From: Synaphobranchus kaupii
Taxonomy: Eukaryota; Chordata; Actinopteri; Anguilliformes; Synaphobranchidae
Assembly: GCA_029718625.1 (NCBI GenBank)
Contig: CM056391.1
Location: 26,824,281-26,888,280, forward strand
DNA: 64,000 nucleotides
Direction: 5' to 3'
A model generated the notes under the pieces. That model was not told the DNA's origin, ran no database searches, and was given only the letters and a program-made list of their open reading frames with translations. The first letter of the stretch is position 1. Every line of letters begins with the position of its first letter. Of this stretch, positions 1 to 11,509 are shown one piece after another. The translations under genes and the position numbers were made by a program.

Positions 1-730
1 TAAACAACTGAAATATTTATTAACTGAAGAAGTTACAGAGAACTATCACAACACAGTCTTCAAGTCAACTGACACTTAACCCCTTAAGTACTGCATGGTG
101 ATGAGTTTAATTCAGAAGCAGTAGTAATGTACATTATTGTCCTAGTTGGCTCATTGAGACTTCAATGAACAAATATATAATATCATGGAGATCTAGGCAA
201 AGGCCACCTGCCATGAACATAAAAGTGAATTATGAACTTTCTTGACATAACATTGGTTTGTCTTGTATTTAATTCCAGTAATGTGATTATTTTTAGTTGG
301 ACATTCTGGTGGAAATTACGGAAAACCTTATATCACTTAGTACAGAATAATTACACGCTTTAAATAATATATATACAGATTTATACTTTCAAACAATGAG
401 ATACTCCCTGGCTGCACATATTTACATGTTATTTTTTAAAGCACGTCCATAACCATTTCCTTCAACTGCATCACAGTAGCTTTGCATACCACTTCACCAT
501 TGAATATTTAGATAGTAAGATTAAAAAATATATATCTGTCAAATTGCCATGGACTCATTACAGTTCCACATCTATAATGGGATAGAATGCTACCAAAATA
601 AACCCTGGAACAAAATTTCTGTATCAAATTTAATAATGTTGATTTTGCCACAACTTTAGTTGTTGAAATGATGATGTGCGAGTGTGTGCGTGTGTATCTT
701 TCTGTATATGTATATATATATACACACACA

Positions 731-1455
731 CAGTTGCACTCAAAATTATTCAACCCCCTTCACTTTTTGCACACTTTATTGTGTTGGAGATTTAATTTTA
801 AATGGATAAAATTGCCATTTTTGCCCATCAATCTACACTCAATAACCCATAATGACAAAGTGAAATTTTTGCAAATGTATTAAAAATCAAAAACTGAAAT
901 CTCTCACGTGCAAAAGTATTCAAACCCTTTGCTTTAATGTATTTTTAAAGTATCATATTTCATATTTGGTCACATATCCTTTGCATGCTGTTACTTCCTG
1001 AAGTCTGTGACCCATCAACATCAAAAGACTCTCTTATTTTCTTATTATCAGGTACTGTTACAAGCGATACTGACTTTTCCCCCCATAGAGTTCTATAGGA
1101 AAATTAGTCAGGAGAAGAAACCCTTAAAGTGATCCATCCATATCTACTCCATATCTGGCCGTAGAGTGATGGTTTGGGGCTCGTTTGATACCTTAGACCC
1201 TTGATAACTTACAGCCATTTCGCCAGTCATGTGTTCCATACTGTACCAGTGTAATTTACAGCTGAATGTAGTCTCACCCCTCAATTCACATAGAGATCCA
1301 TTCAAATGCAGAGGTTATAGTATCGCTTGTAACAGTACCTGAAAATAAGATAGTCTTTTGATGTTGATGGGTTTTTTATCCATTTAAAATTAAATCTACA
1401 ACACAATAAAGTGTGCAAAAAGTGAAGGGGGTTGAATAATTTTTGAGTGCAACTG
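731..1455. mobile_element. Non-autonomous Tc1/mariner-type element with nested fold-back core
   Basis: The ends are inverted repeats of about 75 bp starting CAGTTGCACTCAAAATTATT. A TA dinucleotide follows the right end, but the left flank has merged into a CA run, so the duplication cannot be confirmed on both sides. The left arm continues with ATAACCCATAATGACAAAGTG, typical of long Tc1 terminal repeats in fish. No transposase frame is present. About 1010-1375 is occupied by a copy of the fold-back family also found at 1775-2190. Confidence 0.75.
1010..1375. repeat. Fold-back repeat family, copy A
   Basis: Outer inverted arms are built on CATCAAAAGACT and GGTACTGTTACAAGCGATAC. An inner hairpin carries AGTCAGGAGAA and CCCTTAAAGTGATCCATCC. 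The same core recurs at 1775-2190, 31031-31270, 55826-55970 and 57690-58110. Confidence 0.75.
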
Positions 1456-1467
1456 TATTTAGACGTA

Positions 1468-2459
1468 CAAACCCCAATTCCAAAAAAGTTGGGACAGTAT
1501 GTAAAATGCACATAAAAGAAAAAAGCAGTGATTTGTAAATTCTCTTTTACATATATTTAATTGAAAACAGTACAAAGAAAAGATATTTAATGTTTTACCT
1601 TATGAACTTTATTGATTTTTGTAAATATACGCTAATTCCTAATTTGATGCCTGCAACAAATTCCAAAAAAGTTGGGATAGGGGCAAAAAAAAAGACTGGG
1701 AAGTTCAAAACACCTGTTTGGAACATTTCACAGGTACACAAGTGATGATATCATGACTGGGTATAAAAGGATATCAAAAGACTCTTGCTATCTTATTTTC
1801 AGTGATACTATAACCTCTCTGCATTTGAATAAATCTGTATAGATTAAGCTGTAAATTACATGGGAATAGAATGGAACCCATGGTTGTTTAAATAGCTGTA
1901 AATCATCAAGGTTCTGAGGTATCAAACAAACCTCAAACAATCACTCTGCTGCCAGATATGCAGTAGATATGGATGGATCACTTTAAGGGTTGTTTCTCCT
2001 GACTAATTTTCCTATTGAACTCTATGGAAAAATAAGTCAGGAGAAATAACCCTTAAAGTTATCCATCCATATCTACTGCTATACTACTATATCCCGTCCC
2101 ACCGAATTCCCATAGAGATCCATTCAAATGCAGAGAGGTAGCATCGCTTGTAAGAGTACCTAAAAATAAGATATCAAGTCTTTTGATATCCTTTTATACC
2201 CGGTCATGATAGCATCACCTGTACACCTGTGGAATGATCCAAACGGGTGTTTTTTGAACTTCCCAGTCTTTATTTTTGCCCCCTATCCCAACTTTTTTGG
2301 AACGTGTTGCAGGCATGAAGTTGATATGGTAAAACATTAAATATCTTTTCTTTGTACTGTTTTCAATTAAATATATGTAAAAGTGAATTTACAAATCACT
2401 GCTTTCTGCTTTTATGTGCATTTTACACACTGTCTCAACTTTTTTGGAATTGGGGTTTG
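1468..2459. mobile_element. Tc1/mariner-type element with IR/DR long terminal repeats
   Basis: This is a 992-bp element flanked by TA on both sides (1466-1467 and 2460-2461). The termini are CAAACCCCAATTCCAAAA and its complement, inside inverted repeats of roughly 300 bp. Each arm holds two direct copies of ATTCCAAAAAAGTTGGGA, about 190 bp apart on the left (near 1477 and 1672) and 150 bp apart on the right (near 2287 and 2435). That is the IR/DR layout known from Sleeping Beauty-type elements. There is no transposase: the centre (1775-2190) is a fold-back repeat copy. Confidence 0.85.
1775..2190. repeat. Fold-back repeat family, copy B
   Basis: This copy forms the centre of the 1468-2459 element. 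The inner hairpin pairs GGATCACTTTAAGGGTTGTT (near 1975) with its near complement around 2045-2075. The outer part carries CTCTGCATTTGAAT and its complement near 2125. Confidence 0.7.
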
Positions 2460-3369
2460 TAATATTCAAACAAACATACTCAAAGGGTTAAGGCAATAAA
2501 ATAAATAAAACGAAGGTTTAATTTCCACACATTTAGGCATCTTAAGACCTAAGAATGTATAATATTTATTCTCATAGACATTTTCTTTACTTAGGACCTG
2601 CTTTACATCATATTAGCAGAAACCAACAACAAACAAAAACCAAAAAAGCTAAATTGAGAAGCACATACAGCATATTGGAAAATAATCCAAATTTAATTTA
2701 AATATGTTACAGTGACATTTACACTTAAAGAATGAACGTGGTGTTATTGTGAAGCAATTCCATATGAAATCAATAAATTAAAAAAAAGGATTTTGACCCT
2801 TTTGATCTTGCTGGCTTACTTCAGGAGTTAAATCAGTTAAATGTGTTCACTGGTTTAACATGGAATGATTCTGTTCATTTTGAATAAATTGGTCATGGTA
2901 AAACCATTTAAACTCTTGAAGGGCAAATCTGCAATGCTCACCTGCTTGTGCTTTTTACACAAAAGCTACTCGGGCCAGTTGCCGAGAAAGGAAAAGGTTA
3001 CTTCCATTCTAAACTGTGTTAAAAGACGTATAATGTAGAACTGCCTTGACTCTGTTATATAAAGGTTGGTTAGTTTCTGTGAACATAGAGAACTGTCCAT
3101 CTCTATAGTGCAGTGCAGTTCGGAATCTTGCTTCTATAGAAAATGGGACGCTAGTAGCCATGTTAGCCAGCTTCATACATAATAGTAAGCAATTCACAAT
3201 AATTGAAAATTATATTATCCAATGAATTGCACAGCAAGACTCATGGCCATTTTAAATAGAAGGACTTCTCAGAAAATGCATCTCTCATCAGTGTCACCGT
3301 AAGTGGAAAAAACAATATTAAGCACAGATTCCATGTTGAGTTAATCATAAATCAGACATGACCTCTTAA

Positions 3370-4362
3370 AAGGATAGTTCAGAATTTTGGACATAATGTC
3401 TCAATTACAACTTACCCATGATGTAGTTGATTGATGGAAACCATTTTCAGATAATTCCATGCTGTCCCTTCTTTTGGACATACACACATTGCTAATGCTA
3501 GCGCAACTCTGAGGTATCGAGTAGCATCCACTACCAAACGCACTTAAACACTCCACAATTCCAGTGGAAGATCAACAAATAAAACAGCTGTGGCTTCTTG
3601 CGGCTCGCATGGATGTCACCAGTTGAGACTCTAAAAAAGTTAAAAGTGTGTGGTGACCATTTCACGGAGGATGACTATGTGAAAATCAAAAAAGGACGGT
3701 CGGGGCACCCTCTACTGAAGGAGACTGCTGTGCCATCATCTGTTTTTCTTCATGCACCGAAAACAACTGACGAGCAGGTAACTAATAAATGATTGCATGT
3801 GTGATCTATCTATTCAATTTAGCTAGCTAGTTGCCACGATTGGGAAGTCATGGAAGTGGTCAAACTTTTCCTGCAAATTGGTAGCCAGTGTGCTTGCTTG
3901 TATATGCTGTGTTATTCTGTAGCATGTTTGTGTTTAGCTGACTTGTTGTCTACCAAATATGTAACTTTACGGCAAAACGGATTGTGTCAGCAACTGTGGA
4001 GTACAGCAGATACCCTGGCTAATCTACAGCTAACTCCGCCGCCGTACTTCCACTGAGAATTTAGGTGAGCACAAAGTAAAGGATTCAACGATAGTTTGAC
4101 TTGAAAAATGATGGTATAATCACTGAAAATAACCCTGATAGACTGTCGTCGTATTTTATTTGCTTTGGGTGCACTGTGGAGTGTTTAAGTGCATTTGGTA
4201 GTGGATGCTACTTGATACCTCAGAGTTGCGCTAGCATTAGCAATGTGTGTATGTCCAAAAGAAGGGACAGCATGGAATTATCTGAAAATGGTTTCCATCA
4301 ATCAACTACATCATGGGTAAGTCGTAATTGAGACATTATGTCCAAAATTCCGAACTATCCCT
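3370..4362. mobile_element. Kolobok-like DNA transposon remnant (TTAA duplication, THAP fragment)
   Basis: This is a 993-bp element flanked by TTAA on both sides (3366-3369 and 4363-4366). The ends AAGGATAGTTC and AGGGATAGTTC belong to inverted repeats of about 190 bp containing TTTTGGACATAATGTCTCAA. A broken THAP-domain frame lies inside on the plus strand. A TTAA duplication with a THAP domain is the established pairing for Kolobok elements; piggyBac also uses TTAA but has no THAP domain. A partial copy lies at 48462. Confidence 0.75.
3556..3792 (+). pseudogene. THAP zinc-finger fragment of a transposase
   Basis: Near 3565-3615 one frame reads FPVEDQ and KQLWLLAARMDVTS. A frame change follows, then ETLKKLKVCGDHFTEDDYV and LLKETAVPSSVF. 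The Cys-x2-His pair, the FTEDDY stretch and the AVP motif are hallmarks of THAP DNA-binding domains. The first two cysteines and the catalytic transposase domain are missing, so this is a dead remnant belonging to the 3370-4362 element and not a host THAP gene. Confidence 0.7.
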
Positions 4363-6365
4363 TTAAGGATATTGTTAATTGTTAGCAGAACACTTTGTAA
4401 GTTGCGCTGGATACTTTGTTGATTAAGCAGAAGCAACTGGTTGGACTGATTTGCAGGACTTACAGAGATGGCCAACATTACAGCACTTCCATAAGTACCT
4501 GAAGCTTTGTTTTCTCAAATATGCCCCTTGATTCACAACCCAAGACGTTGACTAAGCAAAGGAGTTTAGAACAACAATAAAACAGGGGGTTCTGGAGTGC
4601 ATCTATATGGCAGAAGCCAGTTTCCCTTCCCATTTAATAAGCTTGCCAATAAGTAAACAAGACTGACCCCCTCCTGAACTATTGGCATATAAAGTCCCCA
4701 TCTGTGTGGCTTATCTTTAATTGTATTCTTCTGTAGCCATGCTGTCACGCCGTCAGAGGGAATGCTAATGCTCTCTGAAAATCAAGGGGGCTTGTCTATC
4801 CATTAAACACTCTGCATTGAGAATTAGTGAAGCACTTCTGGGAGGAATCAGCGCACGCATTTCATTTACCATCCTTCATTGGCACGACCTTGTCTCTGCT
4901 GACTTATTAAAAAAAGCCTTAGCGAAGCGCACGTTCGTTTCTGTCACAAAGTGTCTTAATTGCTTTTTTTTTTTTGTCATTTTTTTATTTTTGTGGGGAC
5001 GAACGAATCACTCACTATGTACAACGGCGATTTACCGGGGCTATCTTTAAATCCAGACTTTGTTAACGATTCTCTTAAAAATCGAGGCGGGATTGTTGTT
5101 GTTTTCCAACGCTCGGGACCAAAAACCGGCAGGCAACACTAATAACCGAGACGGGCAGGGAAGAGGGAGGGTTGTCGACATGAACGTGATTGTATTTACA
5201 GAATGGAAAATCAAATTGCAATTTGTGAAAATTAATTTACAAAAAAGTATGCTCACTGGTACCGTCCACAGGATGTGGCGGAGTGTTCTGTTCTCTTCAT
5301 TTGAATTCGCTCCTCAGATGATAGACAAAAAGCTTAGATGTGACATTTATAGAGGTGGGCGAGGATGGAACCCAGGGTTGTTCTTTCCTTTGTGGTCAGT
5401 CCACCTGGGTCTTTGCGGATACTCAACAGAGCGACAGTCTGCAGAAAAACTGGTTCCCTTGAGAATGAAATTCCAGTCACTTTTCTGGTATGGAGACTTT
5501 GGCAATAGGCCTGGTGTGTAAAAAAAAATGAGTTGGATTTTTTTAAACCAGATGAGTATTCCAGTTCTGAATTAGGAGGTATTCCATGAGAGTCCCGTCT
5601 AGTTGTTCTGGAGACATTCTATCTCCACTGAGCAGCAGATATGCCCGTTCTGTGGAAGAGAGGAATATGTACAGATAGGTGATCTATTTCTACTTTCCGA
5701 GGAAATGTCTTCTCATAGCGTATCATATTCTGTCATAAATATTTTGTTGTAAGGTTAACCCATCCATCTATGCATTTAACACAATTTTAATTAGAATTTG
5801 TGTTTGAGTTTTATTAAAAGTGATGACCGAATCTTACAGCAAAAATAATATTAGCTCATATATGTTTATTTCATATGACATATAAAAAAAGAGTAACAAT
5901 AACACAGACAGCCATATAGATAGTTTTTGCTCCACATTTTGTAATCACCAACTGTGCCTCTCGAGCCTGTAGCTGCAGCTGAAGTGAATGTGCTTCATCA
6001 TTTTCAAAACTATAAGTTGCCTGACACAGCCGGGGATCAGGAGAGCCGAATCTCTCACTGGTGACAACTGGTAGTCTATAAGTGCCGGATATGGTGTTGG
6101 AAGGAGTTCATGCAGGTAATCTGAAGAGCACAGGCCAACATAAGCCCACCCTACCCTTAGTAAGACCAATTGTTTTTCTCCACTGCACACTCCCCGCCAT
6201 GGTTTGCTCAGGGGAACAGTACTATTCAGACTTGCACCTGCGAAGCACCGGTCTGTACTTGTGGTGGTCACCTTTACCCACCTGGCAACTAGTGCATAAA
6301 ACCACGTCAAAATAAAATGCTAAATCATTTTAATATACGTAGTGTACATTATAATTTATGTCATC

Positions 6366-6412
6366 AAATATAATCGATAATTAATCGATAATCGATAAAA
6401 TTATTATAATTT
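6366..6412. repeat. ATCGAT-rich hAT-like subterminal fragment
   Basis: Four spaced AATCGATAA-type motifs occur within about 45 bp, resembling the subterminal region of the hAT element at 12546-13413. No ends or target duplication were seen. Confidence 0.35.
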
Positions 6413-6683
6413 TGAATAAACGATGGCTAGAGAAGGTTTCTGGTAGATATTTTGTATATCTAATTACCGTCAGTCAAATAATGACCCACACTACATGATA
6501 TTGATACGGTCTACAGTGTTCTATGAATGCAGTGTCAAAGTAATCAATGACAGTTATGCACATGCTATGAAGGGTTTAAACTGCATTATAAAAGATTCTG
6601 AAGGCTGAACACGGTAGTCGAGTGTCTGTACCTTTAGTGTGTATGTAATTGCTGGGTCGTTGAAGTGTGTGTGCGTGTCATAC

Positions 6684-6908
6684 CTTGCACTTGCATGTGG
6701 TGCACGGAGATCCAGGCATGGTCCACACGGAGCCGCTGAGACGCGTGATGCCGGACGTGTCCAGGCATGTTTTTCTTATGTCGTAGGCGATGTTGTCGGC
6801 GACACAGGGGTCCGTTACGCAGCGGGGACAGCACTCGCCATCCGCCACCGAGGTGTACTCGCAAGGAAGGATGGGGCAGGCCAGGGGCCAACAGTCCACC
6901 TCTCCGTC
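6684..6908 (-). CDS. nell1: nell1 exon, end of VWC domain and start of the last VWC-like segment
   Basis: This 225-bp exon (75 codons) has phase 0 at both ends. It reads DGEVDCWPLACP, then GECCPRCVTDPC, which closes the VWC domain. It continues NIAYDIRKTCLD and SGSVWTMPGSPCTTCKCK, the start of the final cysteine-rich segment. The acceptor TTCAG at plus 6909-6913 has a (CT)n tract behind it, formed by a GA microsatellite on the plus strand. The donor is AAG|GTATGA. The remaining short tail of NELL1 (a few cysteines, then a stop) must lie on another exon. I searched 1-6683 by eye and did not find it, so it is probably to the left of this window. Confidence 0.94.
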
Positions 6909-8682
6909 CTGAATGGACAGAGGGACAGAGAGAGAGAGAGAGAGAGATTGGTCACTTCTCTGCAGTAGTTTCACTCTGAGGGTCATTGAAATTGAGAAAT
7001 TGATTTTGAACGTTAACCAATCTACTTGATTATTTGCAGAGCAATGAAAGTACAACTGAACGGATAAATACGTCACTTGGTTAGGCTTTCACAGCTTAAG
7101 GGGAGGAGGATGGTGGTAAATCTGAGTCAGAAGCTAAATAGGATTTCACATGAGATGTTAATCATGTAGTCACCTACAGGCAGCAGCAATTAAAAATGCT
7201 ATTTTGACCAAGCTGGGCAACAGCACCATGTTAATGTGTCATTATTACAGAATTAATTGCAAAGCTGTCAGTGCACCATGATTTCTAGTCAAATCGCCCA
7301 AACACACAGATCATGAAGTAAAAAGGGCATTATAGCTGCACAAAGGAAACCTTTCAATGCAGTAGCTGGGAATAAATGGCAGTTGAAAAGATAAATTCTA
7401 TCTTTCTGCATTCAGACTAAATCAGTATAACAGTTTTATTTTAATTGGGCAAAATGTAATTATAATAACATTGTTTATCTAGGAACCCCCCTTTTCTCTG
7501 GTGACTAAATGCAAATAGAGGGTAAGGATTTTGATTGAGTTAACAATAAAATAAAAAAAACACATTTAAAAAAGGGAAAACAGTTTGCAGCCAAAGCCAG
7601 AAGACTTCCAGGCAGACGGATTCTACAGGGGTTAATCATGGGTTGTGTAAACATAGTGTTCGTGCCAGCTGCTATTATCTATTGCCTGTCATTATTATCT
7701 TAATTACAAGATCACATCTGCTGTCATTCTGTCAGAAGGGAACAAAAATGGCTTTCACATTTGTGGCTGACTCTACTGTAGGTGAATACAAGTGTAACCA
7801 ATACTACTTTGCTTTTGAAAACCTTTAGACTTTGTTTCCTCTTTCCACTGATATCTGTTCACTGACGTGCTGACGAGATGCACCACATCTTTTCACACGT
7901 ATCTAATGAATCCCCAGTCTTCAAGTAGATGCTTGCTCTCTTCATTATTCAACATACCGTTTACCCGTAGCCCTAGAACTGAAAAAGCTACACTTGCAAC
8001 CCTGCAAACCTGTGGAAAGAAGAGTAATTGATTTTTTTCAAAATACTGGTCGATCCCAGTTTTATTCTTCTACATAATGGATATTTATACCACTTAAACG
8101 TTTAAGGTCTGCTGGCATCTATAATTACAGAGGAACTCCCGCGGCTCCAATTGTATCTTTCTCTCTCTTTTGACGTACAAAGATTGACATTTAGAGGGGA
8201 TTGAAGACAGAACTGTGAGGTGAGGCAATGTTGTAAATACTTAGCAGTTGACAAGCGAGGATGTGCAGGTGTTAAGCGATTCACCCCTTTTCCCTTCCTT
8301 AATCTCTCACAATCAAAAGGAAAAACAATGGGTGGTGGTAGTAGTGACAGCCTGGTGGTGACACAGTCAAACCAGCTTCTCTGCTACTTAGCAGAACTTA
8401 TTAATTAGGCGGTACTTCATATTATATCAAAATGAACAAAACACAAACCATCAGGCCATAAAGGTTACCGCATTAGCAAATGTTACAGGGTAGTTAACTT
8501 TTTTTGTTGTCCAACAGTACAACAATTAGCTTCCCGGCTCAACTGTAATAGTTGCACAGGGCAAATAGTCCCCTCTCGTGAACCCCACAGCCCTCTCCAT
8601 GGAAACGACGTCCGCCCCCACCCCCTCCTTGCCAAGGGCATATGCCGTGAAGTGAAAGATGGCAGCAAACTGTGGTACAGAC
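6909..8682 (-). other. nell1 intron between the two VWC exons
   Basis: A 1.8-kb intron. Apart from the GA repeat near its 3' end I see no repeat family or coding signal in it. Confidence 0.8.
6927..6947. repeat. (GA)n microsatellite acting as polypyrimidine tract
   Basis: There is a run of about ten AG units on the plus strand, which reads CT on the gene strand. It starts 18 bp upstream of the acceptor of the exon at 6684-6908, where a polypyrimidine tract is expected. That it serves as the tract is inference from its position. Confidence 0.8.
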
Positions 8683-8859
8683 CAGGCATCGGCATTTCTG
8701 GCAGCTGTAGATCCAGCTGTCCCCACTGCTATAGAGCCTGTGGCCGCTCTGGTGGAGACACTGGCCGCTCTGCTGAGTGTCGCACTCCGGGCAACAGGAC
8801 AGGTCCACACCGCCGCTCTCACAGTCGCAGGGAATTCTCTTGCAGAGCACCTTCCCATC
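8683..8859 (-). CDS. nell1: nell1 exon, end of one VWC domain and start of the next
   Basis: This 177-bp exon (59 codons) has phase 0 at both ends. It opens DGKVLCKRIPCDCES and reaches DLSCCPECDT, the CCxxC close of a VWC domain. It then starts the next one with GQCLHQSGHRLYSSGDSW and SCQKCRCL. The acceptor CCGACTAG is well formed. The donor is CTG|GTCTGT, weak at +3 and +4 though +5 is G. I chose it because the protein junction (RCL then DGEVDCW) matches NELL proteins exactly and the phase is right. The opposite strand carries a 146-residue open frame here that is only a shadow. Confidence 0.93.
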
Positions 8860-11315
8860 CTAGTCGGAGAACAGAGGGGGAGTGCGGGTGGTTAAGGCCG
8901 TCACGCCGAAAGCTCCTTTTAACTTTTACTGTTAACTTAGGCTTTCATGCCTTGTCACAAGTTTGTCCATCAGCATTTAATAATCAACGTCACTTGTCAA
9001 CACAAATGTCAATAACCAGCATGACCAATTGCAGCCTCAGCAAATCTTTGATTTGTACTGATCTCTCGAATTTAGCAGACTTGCTGTTGTAAGCACAGCT
9101 TTGGTTCAGTTCATATACAAGCACCACACCACATTTTCAGAATGCCCTGACCCACAGCGGCATAACTCTGCTGTGCCAGTGAATGCACTGCTTATCATGG
9201 ACATAAGCTATTAAACCTCAGACTGGGTTATATTATACGTCATGTTTATTTGAAAAAGATAACAGGTTTCACATGATACTAATGCAAAATAATATAATAT
9301 GGCTTATGTCGAGTTACTACTTATTAGTGAGTAAATATGTATGTCTGTGGTAACATGTCTCTTTCACTGACATAACTTTTTAATGGAATTTCAGAACAGT
9401 GTTGAATACAAGGTGAACCCTGCATAATGATCTTACTATCAGAAAATATATGGAAATTTATGGAGCATCTGAGAGAACTTTTTTAAATGAAATTATTACA
9501 CAGAATTGCAACATAAATATTTCAGACCTTATTTGCACCTGGAAATATTGCGGGTAGATTTATGGAAAAGTAAGACTGTGCAGCGCCTTGAGGGCTGTTA
9601 AGATATTCAACTGGTGATAAAAAAAAAAAGAAGTTGCAGGTTGTAGTGTGCAGCTTCAGAGGACAGGGTTCATCCAGGTCTCAGATGAGCACAGCGTAGC
9701 CTGCATCCTGATGTGAGCCTTGCCACGTTTCCCTGTGATCTCAATTGATTTGTGATTGGAGCTCAGGGCATCCGCAGTGACAGAGGAGTCCCGCCGAGGG
9801 AGGGTTCGAAGCGCTCGCCGCCGAGCTGCAGTCTGATGAAAGCGCGGAGGATTAGACGGTATCTTGAGATCCCGAGGCTAAACGGTTAGACTGACGGAAA
9901 CTCGCCGACGTCTCTGCCGCCGTGAACTCGGTCGCAACTTCAAAAGGTGACACTGTCAAGATATGTGCTTTCGAGACAAACACACCGCAAAAGAGCCCTT
10001 TCTGTAGGCACACTTGCTCTGAGCCACCGACATACAAAATCTTACCGAATGATAAACGCAATGAAATGTCACCAGTTTCTCCGCTAGTTTCTACAATGGC
10101 ACAAGCTGAAAACTGCTCTGAAATGTCACAAAGCAAAAATGTACTTTTTAAAAAATATATACAGGTATATACAAGATGCAAGAAGGGCTAGCACTTATTA
10201 TTTTCTAAAATTAATTCACACTATCTTCCAAAAGTAACAAAACCCTCACCAGTTTCTTCAATTGGTTTCCAGACATTCTACACTGAAAACTATATTACTA
10301 TAAGTGAAGACAGTTTTTCTATGTTAAACATGCTTTTGAGAATGATGAATTGTCCGTAGGTCATACTGAATGAATTCTGTGACGCATCCATGTCCCAGTA
10401 TGTACTATAGCTTTTTATTTATGTAATTTTATGATTTTGGAGGATTTTTGAAGATTTACTCAGTCAGGTACCTTTTTGTCACGACTCCGTATAAACAATT
10501 TGTGTTTCGGAAAGATGACACTAACAAAATGGGGTCAACAATCATACATGCAGTTGCTAACAACCAATTACTGATGACAAGTGTACATTTTGTACACATA
10601 CAGTATACTACATTGTACACTATGGCTGTGTCTCAAACGGAAGGCAGCAGCCTCGCTGTCTTTCTCCCTCTGAAGGTACCTCAAAAGGCAACGAATTTGG
10701 GACGCACTTTGAACGCAGGATGACGTCACGTGAGATCAGTGTTTACGGTTGTTCATTACGCTACGTTAGCTTGCTAGCAAGTTAGCTGGCTAGTTAATGG
10801 AAGCTTAAAAAACATTATATACAATATTACAGTGTATTAAATCATTAAAATGCATTTTAAAATATAACTACAAGAAATGATGGAGTTTACTGCATATTCA
10901 GACTGTAAAAAAGCTACTCTGATGCCGCGGCAACTACCGCATCGTTGTTTTTTAAGGCACTTCAGAAGGCAGCATTTAATGCAAGTTTTTGAATGAGATG
11001 CGTCTCGATGCCTTCCTGTATTAGTTATTCCCAACTTTACGCTAGTTCACCTGCAGGCTAGCAGCTGAAATAGGTCAGAGGCAATGCTTGTTTTCTCCTG
11101 TAGTACTGTCTGTGTGCCCTGGCCAGTGTACTGGAGCGGGTGGTGCAGCAGTGACTTGAGGCTTAACTGGCAATTAGCAAATTTGACGGTAAAAATTTGT
11201 TAAAAATGAAAAGAATTAATAAATAAAGCTTAAATAAATAATAGCAGATTTAACAGATTTGAATAGCAGATTTGAAGATCTGTATGGTTCTGTTTAAGCC
11301 TTGTAGGCCTCCCAC
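8860..11315 (-). other. nell1 intron between the EGF6/VWC exon and the VWC exon
   Basis: A 2.5-kb intron. 8860-10620 shows nothing recognisable, although 9730-9920 is locally GC-rich. A possible short element lies at 10622-11030. Confidence 0.8.
10622..11030. mobile_element. Possible short non-autonomous DNA element
   Basis: It begins GGCTGTGTCTCAAACGGAAG and carries GGCAGC motifs near both ends (AAGGCAGCAGCC and AAGGCAGCATTTAATG), with GATGCGTCTCGATGCC near the right side. The layout resembles fish elements starting with GTGTCTCAA, but the exact ends and a target duplication are unclear. Confidence 0.35.
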
Positions 11316-11509
11316 CTTGCAGGAACAGTAGGAGCAGCGATCCTGTTGGAGGGTCCAGACCTGGCCGTTGTGCTTGACTTCTTCCTCTTGGGGGCACTCG
11401 CCGGTGCAGGCGGGCCCGGTGGGGCACAAGCAGTCAAAGCCTCCCTGTAGGTTCACACAGGTGTAGTCATTCCAGCAGGTGTGGGTCTGCGTCGCGCACT
11501 CGTCAATGT
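11316..11509 (-). CDS. nell1: nell1 exon, EGF-like domain 6 and start of a VWC domain
   Basis: This 194-bp exon starts in phase 1 and ends in phase 0. It encodes a second calcium-binding module, DIDECATQTHTCWND, with the hydroxylation consensus CVNLQGGFDCLC, then CPTGPACTGECPQ. It continues with VKHNGQVWTLQQDRCSYCSC, the first part of a von Willebrand factor type C (chordin-like CR) domain that the next exon completes. The acceptor is a good TTTCAG. The donor is AAG|GTGGGA. HNGQVWTL is common to the NELL family, and the THTCWND motif fits NELL1. Confidence 0.95.

Larger units (their letters stand above)
1..6683 (-). other. nell1 intron (3'-most visible), with three mobile elements
   Basis: This non-coding stretch follows the last visible nell1 exon. 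It contains two Tc1-type elements (731-2459) and a Kolobok-like element (3370-4362), listed separately. The stretches 1-730, 2462-3365 and 4367-6365 show nothing I can identify. Open frames up to 153 codons (5060-5521) have no recognisable motif and overlap frames on the other strand. A short run of ATCGAT motifs lies at 6366-6412. Confidence 0.6.

Noticed and set aside
436..501. A minus-strand frame opening NGEVVCK and ending in a stop, considered as the missing nell1 last exon
   Set aside because: The sequence before it lacks an AG acceptor and the cysteine pattern does not fit the NELL1 tail.
3598..3792. THAP fragment as a host THAP gene
   Set aside because: It lies inside a TTAA-flanked inverted-repeat element, lacks the first cysteines and is frame-broken.
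5060..5521. 153-codon plus-strand frame
   Set aside because: No recognisable motif, overlapping frames on both strands, and no sign of splice-defined coding sequence.
8652..9092. 146-codon plus-strand frame opposite the VWC exon
   Set aside because: It is a shadow of the real minus-strand nell1 exon, with no domain and a composition following the exon.
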